The notes under the pieces were generated by a model, which saw nothing but the letters and a program-made list of their open reading frames with translations, had not been told where the DNA came from and made no database searches. Below, piece after piece: positions 25,247-32,492 of a DNA stretch of 64,000 bases. The first letter of the stretch is position 1. Each line of letters starts with the position of its first letter. The DNA lies in contig NZ_KQ948464.1 of the NCBI RefSeq assembly GCF_001514115.1, positions 124,001-188,000 of the forward strand. The letters are read 5' to 3'. Source of the stretch: Streptomyces olivochromogenes (GTDB taxonomy: Bacteria; Actinomycetota; Actinomycetes; Streptomycetales; Streptomycetaceae). Both the position numbers and the translations under genes were made by a program.

Positions 25247-25756
25247 ATGAACGCGACACATACGGGCACGTCCGGGGACCCGCGCGTCGGCTGGAGCAGT
25301 GCCGAGGCAGCCCACGCACCCACCCTCCTGCACCGCCGCGACGGCATACTTCCCACCGTCGCCGCCGCCCTCTCCGTACGCGGCGCCACCCTCACCGGCA
25401 CCGCCGCCCGCGGCGACCAGCCGCCCGCCCTTCACCCGCTGGTCCAGGACTTCCTCGACACCCTCACCAGCGCGCAACGCGACCGCTTCACCGGCCGCTG
25501 CGCCGAGGCGATCCTCATCTCCCGGCACATCGCCACCGTCGACGCCACCCGCAGCAAACGCGCCATCCGCAAGCCGATGACCAACGGCGAGGCACGCAAG
25601 GCCCTCAAACAGGCCAAACTCACCGCACGCCGGATCCGCGAGGACGGCGACCCGCTGCACGGCAGCTTCGCCGCACCCTGCCGCGCCTGCACGGCGCTCA
25701 GCGACCACTTCGGCGTCCGCGTCGTCGACCCGACGGCGACGACCGGCGGCTCCTGA
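25247..25756 (+). CDS. YwqJ-related putative deaminase
   Basis: A 169-residue protein of the YwqJ deaminase family. The zinc/catalytic residues are visible: GRCAEAILISRH (CAE at 85-87) and PCRACTAL (PCxxC at 144-148), with HPLVQDFLDTL before and HGSFAAPC between. In polymorphic toxin systems YwqJ domains form the C-terminal toxin; here the domain stands alone after a ~60-residue N-terminal stretch without a secretion signal. Start ATG 25247 follows GGGAGGGAAG. The SUKH-3 gene starts 82 bases downstream on the same strand, a deaminase-immunity order. Divergent from the WHH-SUKH operon. Confidence 0.85.
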   Translation: MNATHTGTSGDPRVGWSSAEAAHAPTLLHRRDGILPTVAAALSVRGATLTGTAARGDQPPALHPLVQDFLDTLTSAQRDRFTGRCAEAILISRHIATVDATRSKRAIRKPMTNGEARKALKQAKLTARRIREDGDPLHGSFAAPCRACTALSDHFGVRVVDPTATTGGS

Positions 25757-25838
25757 ACTCCCCCAGCCCCGCACACGTACGTACGACGGCGCCCCCGCCA
25801 GCGCGCCGATGACCCGACCCTCGACGAACGAAGGGCAG

Positions 25839-26333
25839 ATGCACGCCGACCGCTCCTCCTCCACACGCTTCTCCGTACCCGTGGACGCCGCGCTGCGCTC
25901 CGCCGGGTGGCAACCCGGGCGCTGGGACATAAAGCAGGCCGAGTACTGGGCCGACGCGCTGCGGGGCCACGAGTCGACCGCGGGGCACCGGCACGCCGTG
26001 TTCCCCGCGGCCGTGGAGGCATGGGCGGAATTCGGCGGACTGCGCGTGAAGCCCTCCGGACCCGGCCGCCAGCTGGCGCCGACCGCGCTCCACTTCGACC
26101 CCCTGCACGGCCTCCACATGGCCCGCACCCTCGGCGACCTCGGCCGCGCCCTGGACACCGAGGTCTGCCCCCTCGGCGAGGAGTCCGACTCCCGCGCCCT
26201 GCTCGCCATCGACTCCGAGGGCCGCGTCTACGCACTCGACCACACCGGCGACTGGTACCTGGGCCCCGAGATCGACACCGCCCTCAACACCCTCCTGGCC
26301 GGCATCGCCCCGGTCCGCCTGACCGCGGGCTGA
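25839..26333 (+). CDS. SUKH-3 family immunity protein
   Basis: A 164-residue protein. RFSVPVDAALRSAGWQPGRWDIKQAEYWADALR, then AVFPAAVEAWAEFGGL, then ALLAIDSEGRVYALDHTGDWYLG and the closing LLAGIAPVRLTAG are the SUKH-3 signature. SUKH-3 proteins are immunity proteins most often found next to YwqJ deaminases, as here. ATG 25839 was chosen because GAAGGG precedes it and because the N-terminus of relatives, as I recall, starts near MHADR; ATG 25809 in frame is possible. Followed by dispersed GC-rich repeats. Confidence 0.85.
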   Translation: MHADRSSSTRFSVPVDAALRSAGWQPGRWDIKQAEYWADALRGHESTAGHRHAVFPAAVEAWAEFGGLRVKPSGPGRQLAPTALHFDPLHGLHMARTLGDLGRALDTEVCPLGEESDSRALLAIDSEGRVYALDHTGDWYLGPEIDTALNTLLAGIAPVRLTAG

Positions 26334-26354
26334 CGGCCCCCGGGAGGGTTCTTC

Positions 26355-26404
26355 CGCTGCGGACCGGTGGGGGCTGGTCGCGCAGTTCCCCGCGCCCCTA
26401 AAAG
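26355..26404 (-). repeat. Dispersed GC-rich intergenic repeat (copy 2, inverted)
   Basis: Reads in reverse as aggggcgcggggaactgcgc followed by the agcccccaccgg tail. It faces copy 3 at 26456, so the two could form a long stem in the transcript between the SUKH-3 gene and the histidine kinase gene. Confidence 0.7.
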
Positions 26405-26455
26405 CCTCCAGCGCGTCCGGCGTCTGAAAGCAAGGCTCGATCAGCCCGCTGCGGC

Positions 26456-26521
26456 GGGGGGCGCAGCCCCGCCCCCAGGGGCGCGGGGAACTGCGCGCCA
26501 AGCCCCCACCCACCCGCAGCC
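26456..26521 (+). repeat. Dispersed GC-rich intergenic repeat (copy 3)
   Basis: Full-length copy: ggggcgcagccccgc, then caggggcgcggggaactgcg, then ccaagcccccaccc and cccgcagcc. It lies in direct contact with the end region of the histidine kinase gene. Confidence 0.75.
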
Positions 26522-26544
26522 AACAACCGCGCCCCCCGAAGGGC

Positions 26545-27852
26545 CTACGCCGGGATCACCGCCGACACCCGGAACCCACCCGAATCCGTCGGCCCGGACA
26601 CGAACACTCCCCCCAGCGCGGCAACCCGCTCCTTCATACCCACCAGGCCGTTACCACCACTGGGCAGATGCATGGCCGACGCCGACCCCGGCTCCGGCGG
26701 ACACTCGTTCTCGACCTGCATCGCGATCTCCGCGTCCCGATGAGCGAGCCGAACATACGTCTTCGCCCCCGCCGCATGCTTGTGCACGTTGGTCAGCGCC
26801 TCCTGAACCACCCGGTACGCCGTCTGCTCGATCTCCGCCGCGTACCCCCGGGTGTCACCCTCCACCGAGAGATCCACCACCATCCCCGCAGCCGCCGACT
26901 GCCCGACCAACTCGTCCAGCTCGGCAAGACTCGGCCCCTCGCCCCCGTCGTCGACCGCCCGCGAGGCCGCCGCCGCGGCCGCCACCCCCACGGCCGCCAA
27001 CGGCACCGCCCGCACCCGCACGGACGACAACCCGTCCCCCGTACGCAGCACACCCAGCATCTCGCGCAACTCCGTCAACGCCTGCCGCCCCATGTCCCCC
27101 ACCAGCGCGGCGTTCTTCACGGCCTTCTCGGGATCCTTCCGCGCCACCGCCTGCAGCGCCGCCGCGTGCACCACCATCAACGACACCCGGTGCGCCACCA
27201 CGTCGTGCATCTCCCGCGCGATCCGCGTCCGCTCCTCGTTGCGCGCCCACTCCGCCCGCTCCTCGGCCCGCTCGGCGAGCAGCTGCAACTCCCGCTCCAA
27301 CGAGTCCGCCCGCTCCCGCAGGCTCTCCATCAGCCGCCGCCGCGCCCCCACGTACAGCCCGAGCAGGACGGGCGGCGCGGTCATCCCGATCGCGGTCGCG
27401 ATGGAGACGAACGGAACGAACCAGTCCCCCATCGTCACGTCCCCGCGCACCATGCCCTGGTGCGCCCGCACGAACGTGACGATCAGCATCCCCGCGAAGG
27501 ACATCCCCGCGAGGGCCCCGATCATCCGGCGCGGCAGCTCGGACGCGGCGAGCGTGTACAGCCCGACGAGTCCCATCAGGAACCCCATCTGGGCGGGCGT
27601 GATGGCGATCGACACCAGCACGACCGCGATCGGCCAGCGGCGACGCAACAGCAGCACGGAGCCGGCGACCAGCCCGAACGCCACGCCCACCGCAACCGGC
27701 AGGCCCGCGTCGCGTGCGAACGGAATCCCCTCGATCGCGCACTCCACCGCCGACACCGACGCGAGGCTCGCGTCCAACACGGCACTACGCCATCTGACCC
27801 ACCACCACGGCCCGGTACCGGCCGCGGTGTGCTCTTCCCCCGTCGTGGTCAT
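26545..27852 (-). CDS. Orphan sensor histidine kinase (NarL-partner type, HisKA_3)
   Basis: A 435-residue membrane kinase. About five hydrophobic helices fill residues ~40-185, then a dimerisation helix and ERTRIAREMHDVVAHRVSLMVVHA with the phospho-acceptor His near 216 (HisKA_3). The ATP domain shows QTAYRVVQEALTNVHKHA (N-box) and GNGLVGMKERVAALGG (G2). Kinases of this type signal to LuxR-type regulators, yet no response regulator is adjacent; the two orphan LuxR regulators of this window lie 13 and 20 kb away. An insert VPLAAVGVAAAAAASRAVDDGG near 290 is low-complexity. Signal unknown. Confidence 0.9.
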   Translation of the reverse strand: MTTTGEEHTAAGTGPWWWVRWRSAVLDASLASVSAVECAIEGIPFARDAGLPVAVGVAFGLVAGSVLLLRRRWPIAVVLVSIAITPAQMGFLMGLVGLYTLAASELPRRMIGALAGMSFAGMLIVTFVRAHQGMVRGDVTMGDWFVPFVSIATAIGMTAPPVLLGLYVGARRRLMESLRERADSLERELQLLAERAEERAEWARNEERTRIAREMHDVVAHRVSLMVVHAAALQAVARKDPEKAVKNAALVGDMGRQALTELREMLGVLRTGDGLSSVRVRAVPLAAVGVAAAAAASRAVDDGGEGPSLAELDELVGQSAAAGMVVDLSVEGDTRGYAAEIEQTAYRVVQEALTNVHKHAAGAKTYVRLAHRDAEIAMQVENECPPEPGSASAMHLPSGGNGLVGMKERVAALGGVFVSGPTDSGGFRVSAVIPA

Positions 27853-28013
27853 GCGTCCAGCCTACGTTCGCACCCCGCCCCATTTCCGGTGACTTTCACC
27901 TCCTGGCCTACACCACTCTGCGCAATCGAACAGAAGCGAAACCCACCGGTATCCCTCGAACTGCTGATTCCCTCACCGTTCACCCCCGGAAGATCCCATT
28001 CCGCCCGGACGGT

Positions 28014-28880
28014 ATGCCCATGGCACATCCACAGAACAAGTACGCGGATTTCGACGGCTTGCGCGAACGAGCGATCACGCTGCGCCGGGCGGGACTCAGC
28101 CGTCGCCAGATCCGAGACCGCCTCCACGTCGACAACAACGACATCCTCAACCGCCTCCTGGAGGGCGAGCCGCCTCCGGAGTGGACCAAACGCCCGAACG
28201 CGAAGGACGACCTCCGCGACAAGGCCCGCGAGCTACGGCTCCAGGGCTGGACGTACGACCAGATCCAGGTCGAGCTGGGCTGCTCGAAGGGTTCGATCTC
28301 GCTGTGGGTACGGGATCTGCCGAAGCCCGAACCGCGCTACACACCGGAGGAACAGCGAGCCCTCATGAACGAGGGGCTCGCGCATCTGCGCGCAGCCCAG
28401 GACCGAGAACGCGAAGCAACCAAACAGACGGCAGCCGCGGAGATCGGCCGACTGTCGGACCGGGAGCTGTTCATCGCCGGAGTCGCGCTCTACTGGGCCG
28501 AAGGCTCAAAGAGCAAGCCGTACGCCCGTCGCGAGCGCGTGATTTTCGTCAACAGCGACCCAGGAGTGATCCAGACCTACCTGGCCTGGCTCGGCCTTCT
28601 CAAGGTCACTGGGGATCGGCTCCGGTACACAGTGCTGATCCACGAATCCGCCGACGTGGATGCCGCACAGCGCTACTGGGCCGACCTGGTCGGCGTCGAC
28701 GTCTCGGCCTTTCAGAAGCCGACGCTGAAGAAGCACAATCCGAAGACGGTCCGCAAGAACACCGGCAGCAACTACCACGGCTGCCTCGTCATCAGAGTCC
28801 TGCAGAGTGCCGAGTTGTACTGTCGTATCGATGGCTGGTGGAAGGGGATTACCACCGACGCCGCGGCGCGGCTCAGGTAA
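28014..28880 (+). CDS. HTH protein with possible LAGLIDADG-like domain
   Basis: A 288-residue basic protein. Two Arg/Lys-rich HTH-like units are visible (LRERAITLRRAGLSRRQIRDRLHV near 16-40 and ARELRLQGWTYDQIQVELGCSKGSISLWVRDL near 70-103). The C-terminal ~150 residues (LFIAGVALYWAEGSK, VIFVNSDPGVIQTYLAWL, a HESADVDAAQRYW stretch and a final YHGCLVIRVLQSAELYCRIDGWW) have the spacing of a LAGLIDADG-type fold, as in WhiA-like proteins. The likeness is from memory and unsure. The family occurs in actinobacteria. It ends 15 bases before tRNA-Gln on the same strand, so the two may be co-transcribed. Confidence 0.65.
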   Translation: MPMAHPQNKYADFDGLRERAITLRRAGLSRRQIRDRLHVDNNDILNRLLEGEPPPEWTKRPNAKDDLRDKARELRLQGWTYDQIQVELGCSKGSISLWVRDLPKPEPRYTPEEQRALMNEGLAHLRAAQDREREATKQTAAAEIGRLSDRELFIAGVALYWAEGSKSKPYARRERVIFVNSDPGVIQTYLAWLGLLKVTGDRLRYTVLIHESADVDAAQRYWADLVGVDVSAFQKPTLKKHNPKTVRKNTGSNYHGCLVIRVLQSAELYCRIDGWWKGITTDAAARLR

Positions 28881-28895
28881 GGTCTGACGCAGCAA

Positions 28896-28968
28896 TCCGC
28901 CGTAGTGTAATTGGCAGCACGGCACCCTTTGGAGGTGTTCGGTCTAGGTTCGAGTCCTAGCGGCGGAG
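28896..28968 (+). tRNA. tRNA-Gln (anticodon TTG)
   Basis: Acceptor arm TCCGCCG (28896-28902) pairs with CGGCGGA (28961-28967), discriminator G. The D arm has AATTGGCAG; the anticodon stem GCACC/GGTGT encloses CTTTGGA, giving anticodon TTG; the T arm is CTAGG-TTCGAGT-CCTAG. CCA is not encoded. This tRNA beside glmU is a known Streptomyces arrangement as I recall it. Confidence 0.93.
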
Positions 28969-28979
28969 CTGCGCAGCTC

Positions 28980-29005
28980 GGGCCCTGACAGCATTGTCAG
29001 GGCCC
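28980..29005 (+). terminator. Hairpin after tRNA-Gln
   Basis: GGGCCCTGACA (28980-28990) and TGTCAGGGCCC (28995-29005) form an 11-base perfect stem with a GCAT loop. A further short palindrome GAGCTGCGCAGCTC sits just before it. Probable terminator of the tRNA transcript, 80 bases ahead of glmU. Confidence 0.75.
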
Positions 29006-29084
29006 GCTCTCATGTCCCCCCTGAAACGCCCCGGTATCCTGCGGATGTCCACACCCCAGCCATCCGAAGCCGAAGGGCATATCC

Positions 29085-30533
29085 GTGAGCGTCAATCCTC
29101 CGGCAGCCGTCGTCGTTCTCGCAGCGGGTGAGGGCACCCGTATGAAGTCGGCCACACCCAAGGTCCTGCACGAACTGTGCGGCCGCTCCCTGGTCGGCCA
29201 TGTGCTCGCGGCCGCGCGCGCGTTGGAGCCCGAGAACCTGGTCGTCGTGGTGGGGCACGCCCGCGAGAAGGTCACCTCGCACCTCGCCGAGATCGACCCC
29301 GGCGTACGGACGGCCGTACAGGCCGAACAGAACGGCACCGGCCACGCCGTACGGATGGGCCTGGAGGAGCTGGGCGGCGTCGTCGACGGCACGGTCGTCG
29401 TGGTCTGCGGCGACACCCCGCTGCTCAGCGGCGAGACCCTGCGGCAGCTCGCCGCCACCCACACCTCCGACGGCAACGCCGTCACCGTGCTCACCGCCGA
29501 GGTCCCCGACGCCACCGGCTACGGCCGCATCGTGCGGGACGGCGCCAGCGGCGCGGTCACCGCGATCGTCGAGCACAAGGACGCGAACGAGTCGCAGCGC
29601 GCGATCCGTGAGATCAACTCCGGGGTCTTCGCCTTCGACGGGCAGCTCCTCGCGGACGCGCTCGGGAAGGTGCGGACGGACAACAGTCAGGGTGAGGAGT
29701 ACCTGACCGACGTCCTCGGGATCCTGCGCGAGGCCGGGCACCGGGTCGGGGCGGCCGTCGCCGGCGACCACCGCGAGATCGCCGGTATCAACAACCGCGT
29801 CCAGCTCGCCGAGGCCCGCCGCATCCTCAACGACCGGCTGCTCACCGAGGCCATGCTCGCCGGAGTGACCGTCATCGACCCCGCCTCGACCTGGATCGAC
29901 GTCACCGTCACCTTCGAGCAGGACGCGATCGTCCACCCGGGCACCCAGCTCCAGGGCGCCACACACCTCGCCGAGGGCGCCGAGGTCGGCCCCAACTCCC
30001 GCCTCAAGGACACCACGGTGGGCGCGGGGGCCCGCGTCGACAACACCGTCGCCAACGGCGCCGAGGTCGGGCCGCAGGCGTCCGTGGGCCCGTTCGCGTA
30101 CCTCCGTCCGGGCACGCGCCTCGGTCTGAAGGCCAAGATCGGCACGTACGTGGAGACGAAGAACGCCACGATCGGCGAGGGCACCAAGATCCCGCACCTG
30201 TCCTACGTGGGCGACGCGACGATCGGCGAGTACTCGAACATCGGTGCGGCGAGCGTCTTCGTGAACTACGACGGACAGGAGAAGCACCACACCACCGTGG
30301 GCTCCCACTGCCGTACCGGTTCGGACAACATGTTTGTGGCTCCTGTCACGGTCGGGGACGGCGCGTACACCGCGGCGGGCTCCGTGATCACCAAGGACGT
30401 ACCACCCGGTTCGCTGGCCGTGGCCCGTGGCCAGCAGCGGAATATCGAGGGCTGGGTGGCCCGCAAGCGTCCCGGAAGCGCGGCCGCGAAGGCGGCGGAG
30501 GCGGCCTCCCGGGAGCCGGAGGACGAAGCCTGA
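29085..30533 (+). CDS. glmU: Bifunctional UDP-GlcNAc pyrophosphorylase / GlcN-1-P acetyltransferase GlmU
   Basis: A 482-residue cytosolic enzyme making UDP-N-acetylglucosamine for peptidoglycan. The N-terminal nucleotidyltransferase has LAAGEGTRMKS (12-22), AEQNGTGHAV (~85) and CGDTPLL (~107). From ~260 onward the left-handed beta-helix hexapeptide repeats follow (AEGAEVGPNS, VGAGARVDNTV), with the acetyltransferase GQEKHHTTVGSHCRTGSDNMFVAPV stretch. The tail is Ala/Glu-rich. GTG start with GAAGGG upstream. Followed by prs, then rplY and pth: the conserved actinobacterial order. Confidence 0.97.
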   Translation: MSVNPPAAVVVLAAGEGTRMKSATPKVLHELCGRSLVGHVLAAARALEPENLVVVVGHAREKVTSHLAEIDPGVRTAVQAEQNGTGHAVRMGLEELGGVVDGTVVVVCGDTPLLSGETLRQLAATHTSDGNAVTVLTAEVPDATGYGRIVRDGASGAVTAIVEHKDANESQRAIREINSGVFAFDGQLLADALGKVRTDNSQGEEYLTDVLGILREAGHRVGAAVAGDHREIAGINNRVQLAEARRILNDRLLTEAMLAGVTVIDPASTWIDVTVTFEQDAIVHPGTQLQGATHLAEGAEVGPNSRLKDTTVGAGARVDNTVANGAEVGPQASVGPFAYLRPGTRLGLKAKIGTYVETKNATIGEGTKIPHLSYVGDATIGEYSNIGAASVFVNYDGQEKHHTTVGSHCRTGSDNMFVAPVTVGDGAYTAAGSVITKDVPPGSLAVARGQQRNIEGWVARKRPGSAAAKAAEAASREPEDEA

Positions 30534-30604
30534 CCGGAATCAGGTGCGTCTGACACGGCGTACCGTGATAAGTGCACACCCGCATAAATGCGTACCCGCA
30601 CCCC

Positions 30605-30676
30605 CAGCTGAGAAGGCTTCTCGCGCTCCAGTTGAGAAGCCTGCTCATGCCCCAGCTGAGACACCTCTGAGGAGAC
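30605..30676 (+). repeat. Three tandem 24-base units in the prs leader
   Basis: CAGCTGAGAAG (30605), CAGTTGAGAAG (30629) and CAGCTGAGACA (30653) are spaced exactly 24 bases apart; the third unit runs into the ribosome site GAGGAGAC. GGCTTCTC (30615-30622) of unit 1 can pair either with its own GAGAAG (30610-30615) or with GAGAAGCC (30634-30641) of unit 2, giving alternative hairpins in the mRNA leader. Confidence 0.75.
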
Positions 30677-30682
30677 AGTGCT

Positions 30683-31657
30683 GTGACCGGGTTCAAGACG
30701 ACCGGCGAGAAGAAGATGATGTTCTTCTCCGGCCGCGCCCACCCCGAGCTTGCCGAGGAGGTCGCCCACAAGCTGGGTGTCGGGGTCGTCCCGACGAAGG
30801 CCTTCGACTTCGCCAACGGTGAGATCTACGTCCGCTACCAGGAGTCCGCGCGCGGCGCCGACTGCTTCCTGATGCAGAGCCACACGGCTCCCATCAACAA
30901 GTGGATCATGGAGCAGTTGATCATGATCGACGCTCTGAAGCGGGCCTCCGCGCGGAGCATCACCGTGATCGTGCCCTTCTACGGTTACGCGCGGCAGGAC
31001 AAGAAGCACCGTGGACGTGAACCGATCTCGGCGCGTCTGATCGCCGATCTGATGAAGACGGCGGGCGCCGACCGGATCCTCACGGTCGACCTGCACACCG
31101 ACCAGATCCAGGGCTTCTTCGACGGCCCGGTCGACCACCTCTTCGCGCTGCCGATCCTGGCGGACTACGTGGGGGCGAAGGTCGACAAGTCGAAGCTCAC
31201 CGTCGTCTCCCCGGACGCCGGCCGGGTGCGCGTCGCCGACCGCTGGTGCGACCGCCTGGACGCCCCGCTGGCGATCGTGCACAAGCGCCGTGACAAGGAC
31301 GTCGCCAACCAGGTCACCGTCCACGAGGTCGTCGGTGACGTGAAGGGCCGCGTCTGTGTCCTCGTCGACGACATGATCGACACCGGTGGCACGATCTGCG
31401 CCGCCGCCGACGCCCTCTTCGCGCACGGCGCGGAGGACGTCATCGTCACGGCCACGCACGGCGTGCTCTCCGGCCCGGCGGCCGACCGTCTGAAGAACTC
31501 CAAGGTCAGCGAGTTCATCTTCACGGACACCCTGCCGACCCCGGGCGAGCTGGAGCTCGACAAGATCACGGTCCTGTCGATCGCGCCGACGATCGCCAAC
31601 GCGGTCCGTGAGGTCTTCGAGGACGGCTCGGTGACGAGCCTGTTCGAGGAGCAGTAG
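30683..31657 (+). CDS. prs: Ribose-phosphate pyrophosphokinase
   Basis: A 324-residue enzyme that makes PRPP from ribose-5-phosphate and ATP for nucleotide, His and Trp synthesis. Visible: NGEIYVRYQESARGAD (~34), PFYGYARQDKKHRGREPISARL (flexible loop, ~95-115), DLHTDQIQGFF, and the PRPP-binding loop VLVDDMIDTGGTI (~228-240). GTG start with GAGGAGAC 8 bases upstream. It follows glmU by 149 bases that include a repeat-structured leader, and ends before a strong terminator. Confidence 0.97.
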   Translation: MTGFKTTGEKKMMFFSGRAHPELAEEVAHKLGVGVVPTKAFDFANGEIYVRYQESARGADCFLMQSHTAPINKWIMEQLIMIDALKRASARSITVIVPFYGYARQDKKHRGREPISARLIADLMKTAGADRILTVDLHTDQIQGFFDGPVDHLFALPILADYVGAKVDKSKLTVVSPDAGRVRVADRWCDRLDAPLAIVHKRRDKDVANQVTVHEVVGDVKGRVCVLVDDMIDTGGTICAAADALFAHGAEDVIVTATHGVLSGPAADRLKNSKVSEFIFTDTLPTPGELELDKITVLSIAPTIANAVREVFEDGSVTSLFEEQ

Positions 31658-31673
31658 AGATCCTTTTGGGTGT

Positions 31674-31730
31674 GGCCTCCCTGCCGAGTAGACTACTCAA
31701 GTTGCTCGGCGAGGGAGGCCGCACTTTTTT
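31674..31730 (+). terminator. Rho-independent terminator after prs
   Basis: GGCCTCCCTGCCGAG (31674-31688) pairs fully with CTCGGC-G-AGGGAGGCC (31705-31720), 15 base pairs with one bulged G, followed by GCACTTTTTT. The tail CCGCAC-TTTTTT-GTGCGG (31719-31736) forms a second overlapping hairpin, so an alternative structure exists in the region that leads to rplY. Confidence 0.85.
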
Positions 31731-31820
31731 GTGCGGCGGTCCGTTATCGACGCGCTCTTCGTAGCAGGCCGATTGTTTGGCCGGGTGACCACCTTCCCCA
31801 GATTTCTACGAGGAGTGCAC

Positions 31821-32411
31821 ATGTCCGAGATCAAGCTCGCCGCCGAGACCCGTACCGAGTTCGGCAAGGGCGCCGCCCGCCGCATCCGCCGTGACAGCAA
31901 GGTTCCCGCCGTGGTCTACGGTCACGGCACCGAGCCCGTCCACATCACGCTGCCGGGCCACGAGCTGCAGCTCGCCCTGCGTACCCCGAACGTCCTGCTC
32001 ACCCTGGACATCGAGGGCAAGACCGAGCTCGCGATCCCGAAGGCCGTCCAGCGCGACGCCATCAAGGGCTTCCTCGAGCACGTCGACCTGCTCCTCGTGA
32101 AGCGCGGCGAGAAGGTCACCGTCGAGGTCTTCGTCCAGACCGAGGGCGAGCTGGCCCCGGGCTCCTTCCTGCTCGAGCACGTGCTGAACACGCTGACGGT
32201 CGAGGCCGAGGCCACGCACATCCCGGAGTCGGTCACCGTCTCCATCGCGGGTCTTGAGGCCGGCGCCTCCATCCTCGCCAAGGACATCCCGCTGCCCAAG
32301 GGCACCACGCTGGCGATCGACGAGGACGCGGTCGTCCTGCAGGTCCTGTCCGCCCAGGCCGAGGAGCCGGCCGAGGGCGAGGCCGCGGGCACCGAGGCCG
32401 CCGAAGCCTGA
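31821..32411 (+). CDS. rplY: 50S ribosomal protein L25/general stress protein Ctc
   Basis: A 196-residue CTC-type L25 that binds 5S rRNA. N-terminal L25 domain: EIKLAAETRTEFGKGAARRIRRDSKVPAVVYG, LALRTPNVLLTL; C-terminal beta domain: KRGEKVTVEVFVQTEGELAPG, ILAKDIPLPKGTTL; then an acidic Ala/Glu tail. The two-domain length is the Ctc type rather than the short enterobacterial form. ATG 31821 is preceded by ACGAGGAG. It lies between prs (terminator between) and pth; a promoter probably lies in 31731-31820. Confidence 0.95.
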   Translation: MSEIKLAAETRTEFGKGAARRIRRDSKVPAVVYGHGTEPVHITLPGHELQLALRTPNVLLTLDIEGKTELAIPKAVQRDAIKGFLEHVDLLLVKRGEKVTVEVFVQTEGELAPGSFLLEHVLNTLTVEAEATHIPESVTVSIAGLEAGASILAKDIPLPKGTTLAIDEDAVVLQVLSAQAEEPAEGEAAGTEAAEA

Positions 32412-32444
32412 TCGGCCTGATTCCCCCGGAATCTTCATCTGTGT

Positions 32445-32475
32445 CAGCCGCCGCTCCCCTCGGGGGCGGCGGCTG
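32445..32475 (+). terminator. Hairpin between rplY and pth
   Basis: CAGCCGCCGC (32445-32454) pairs with GCGGCGGCTG (32466-32475), extended by C/G-rich inner pairs. No U-tract. It lies just 17 bases ahead of the pth start, so it may attenuate rather than fully stop transcription into pth. Confidence 0.55.
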
Positions 32476-32492
32476 CCGCGTATCAAGGACAC

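Noticed and set aside
28896..28968. tRNA-Gln as an attachment site of an integrated element
   Set aside because: No integrase, no direct repeat of the tRNA 3' end downstream, and both flanks (HTH protein, glmU) look like core genes.
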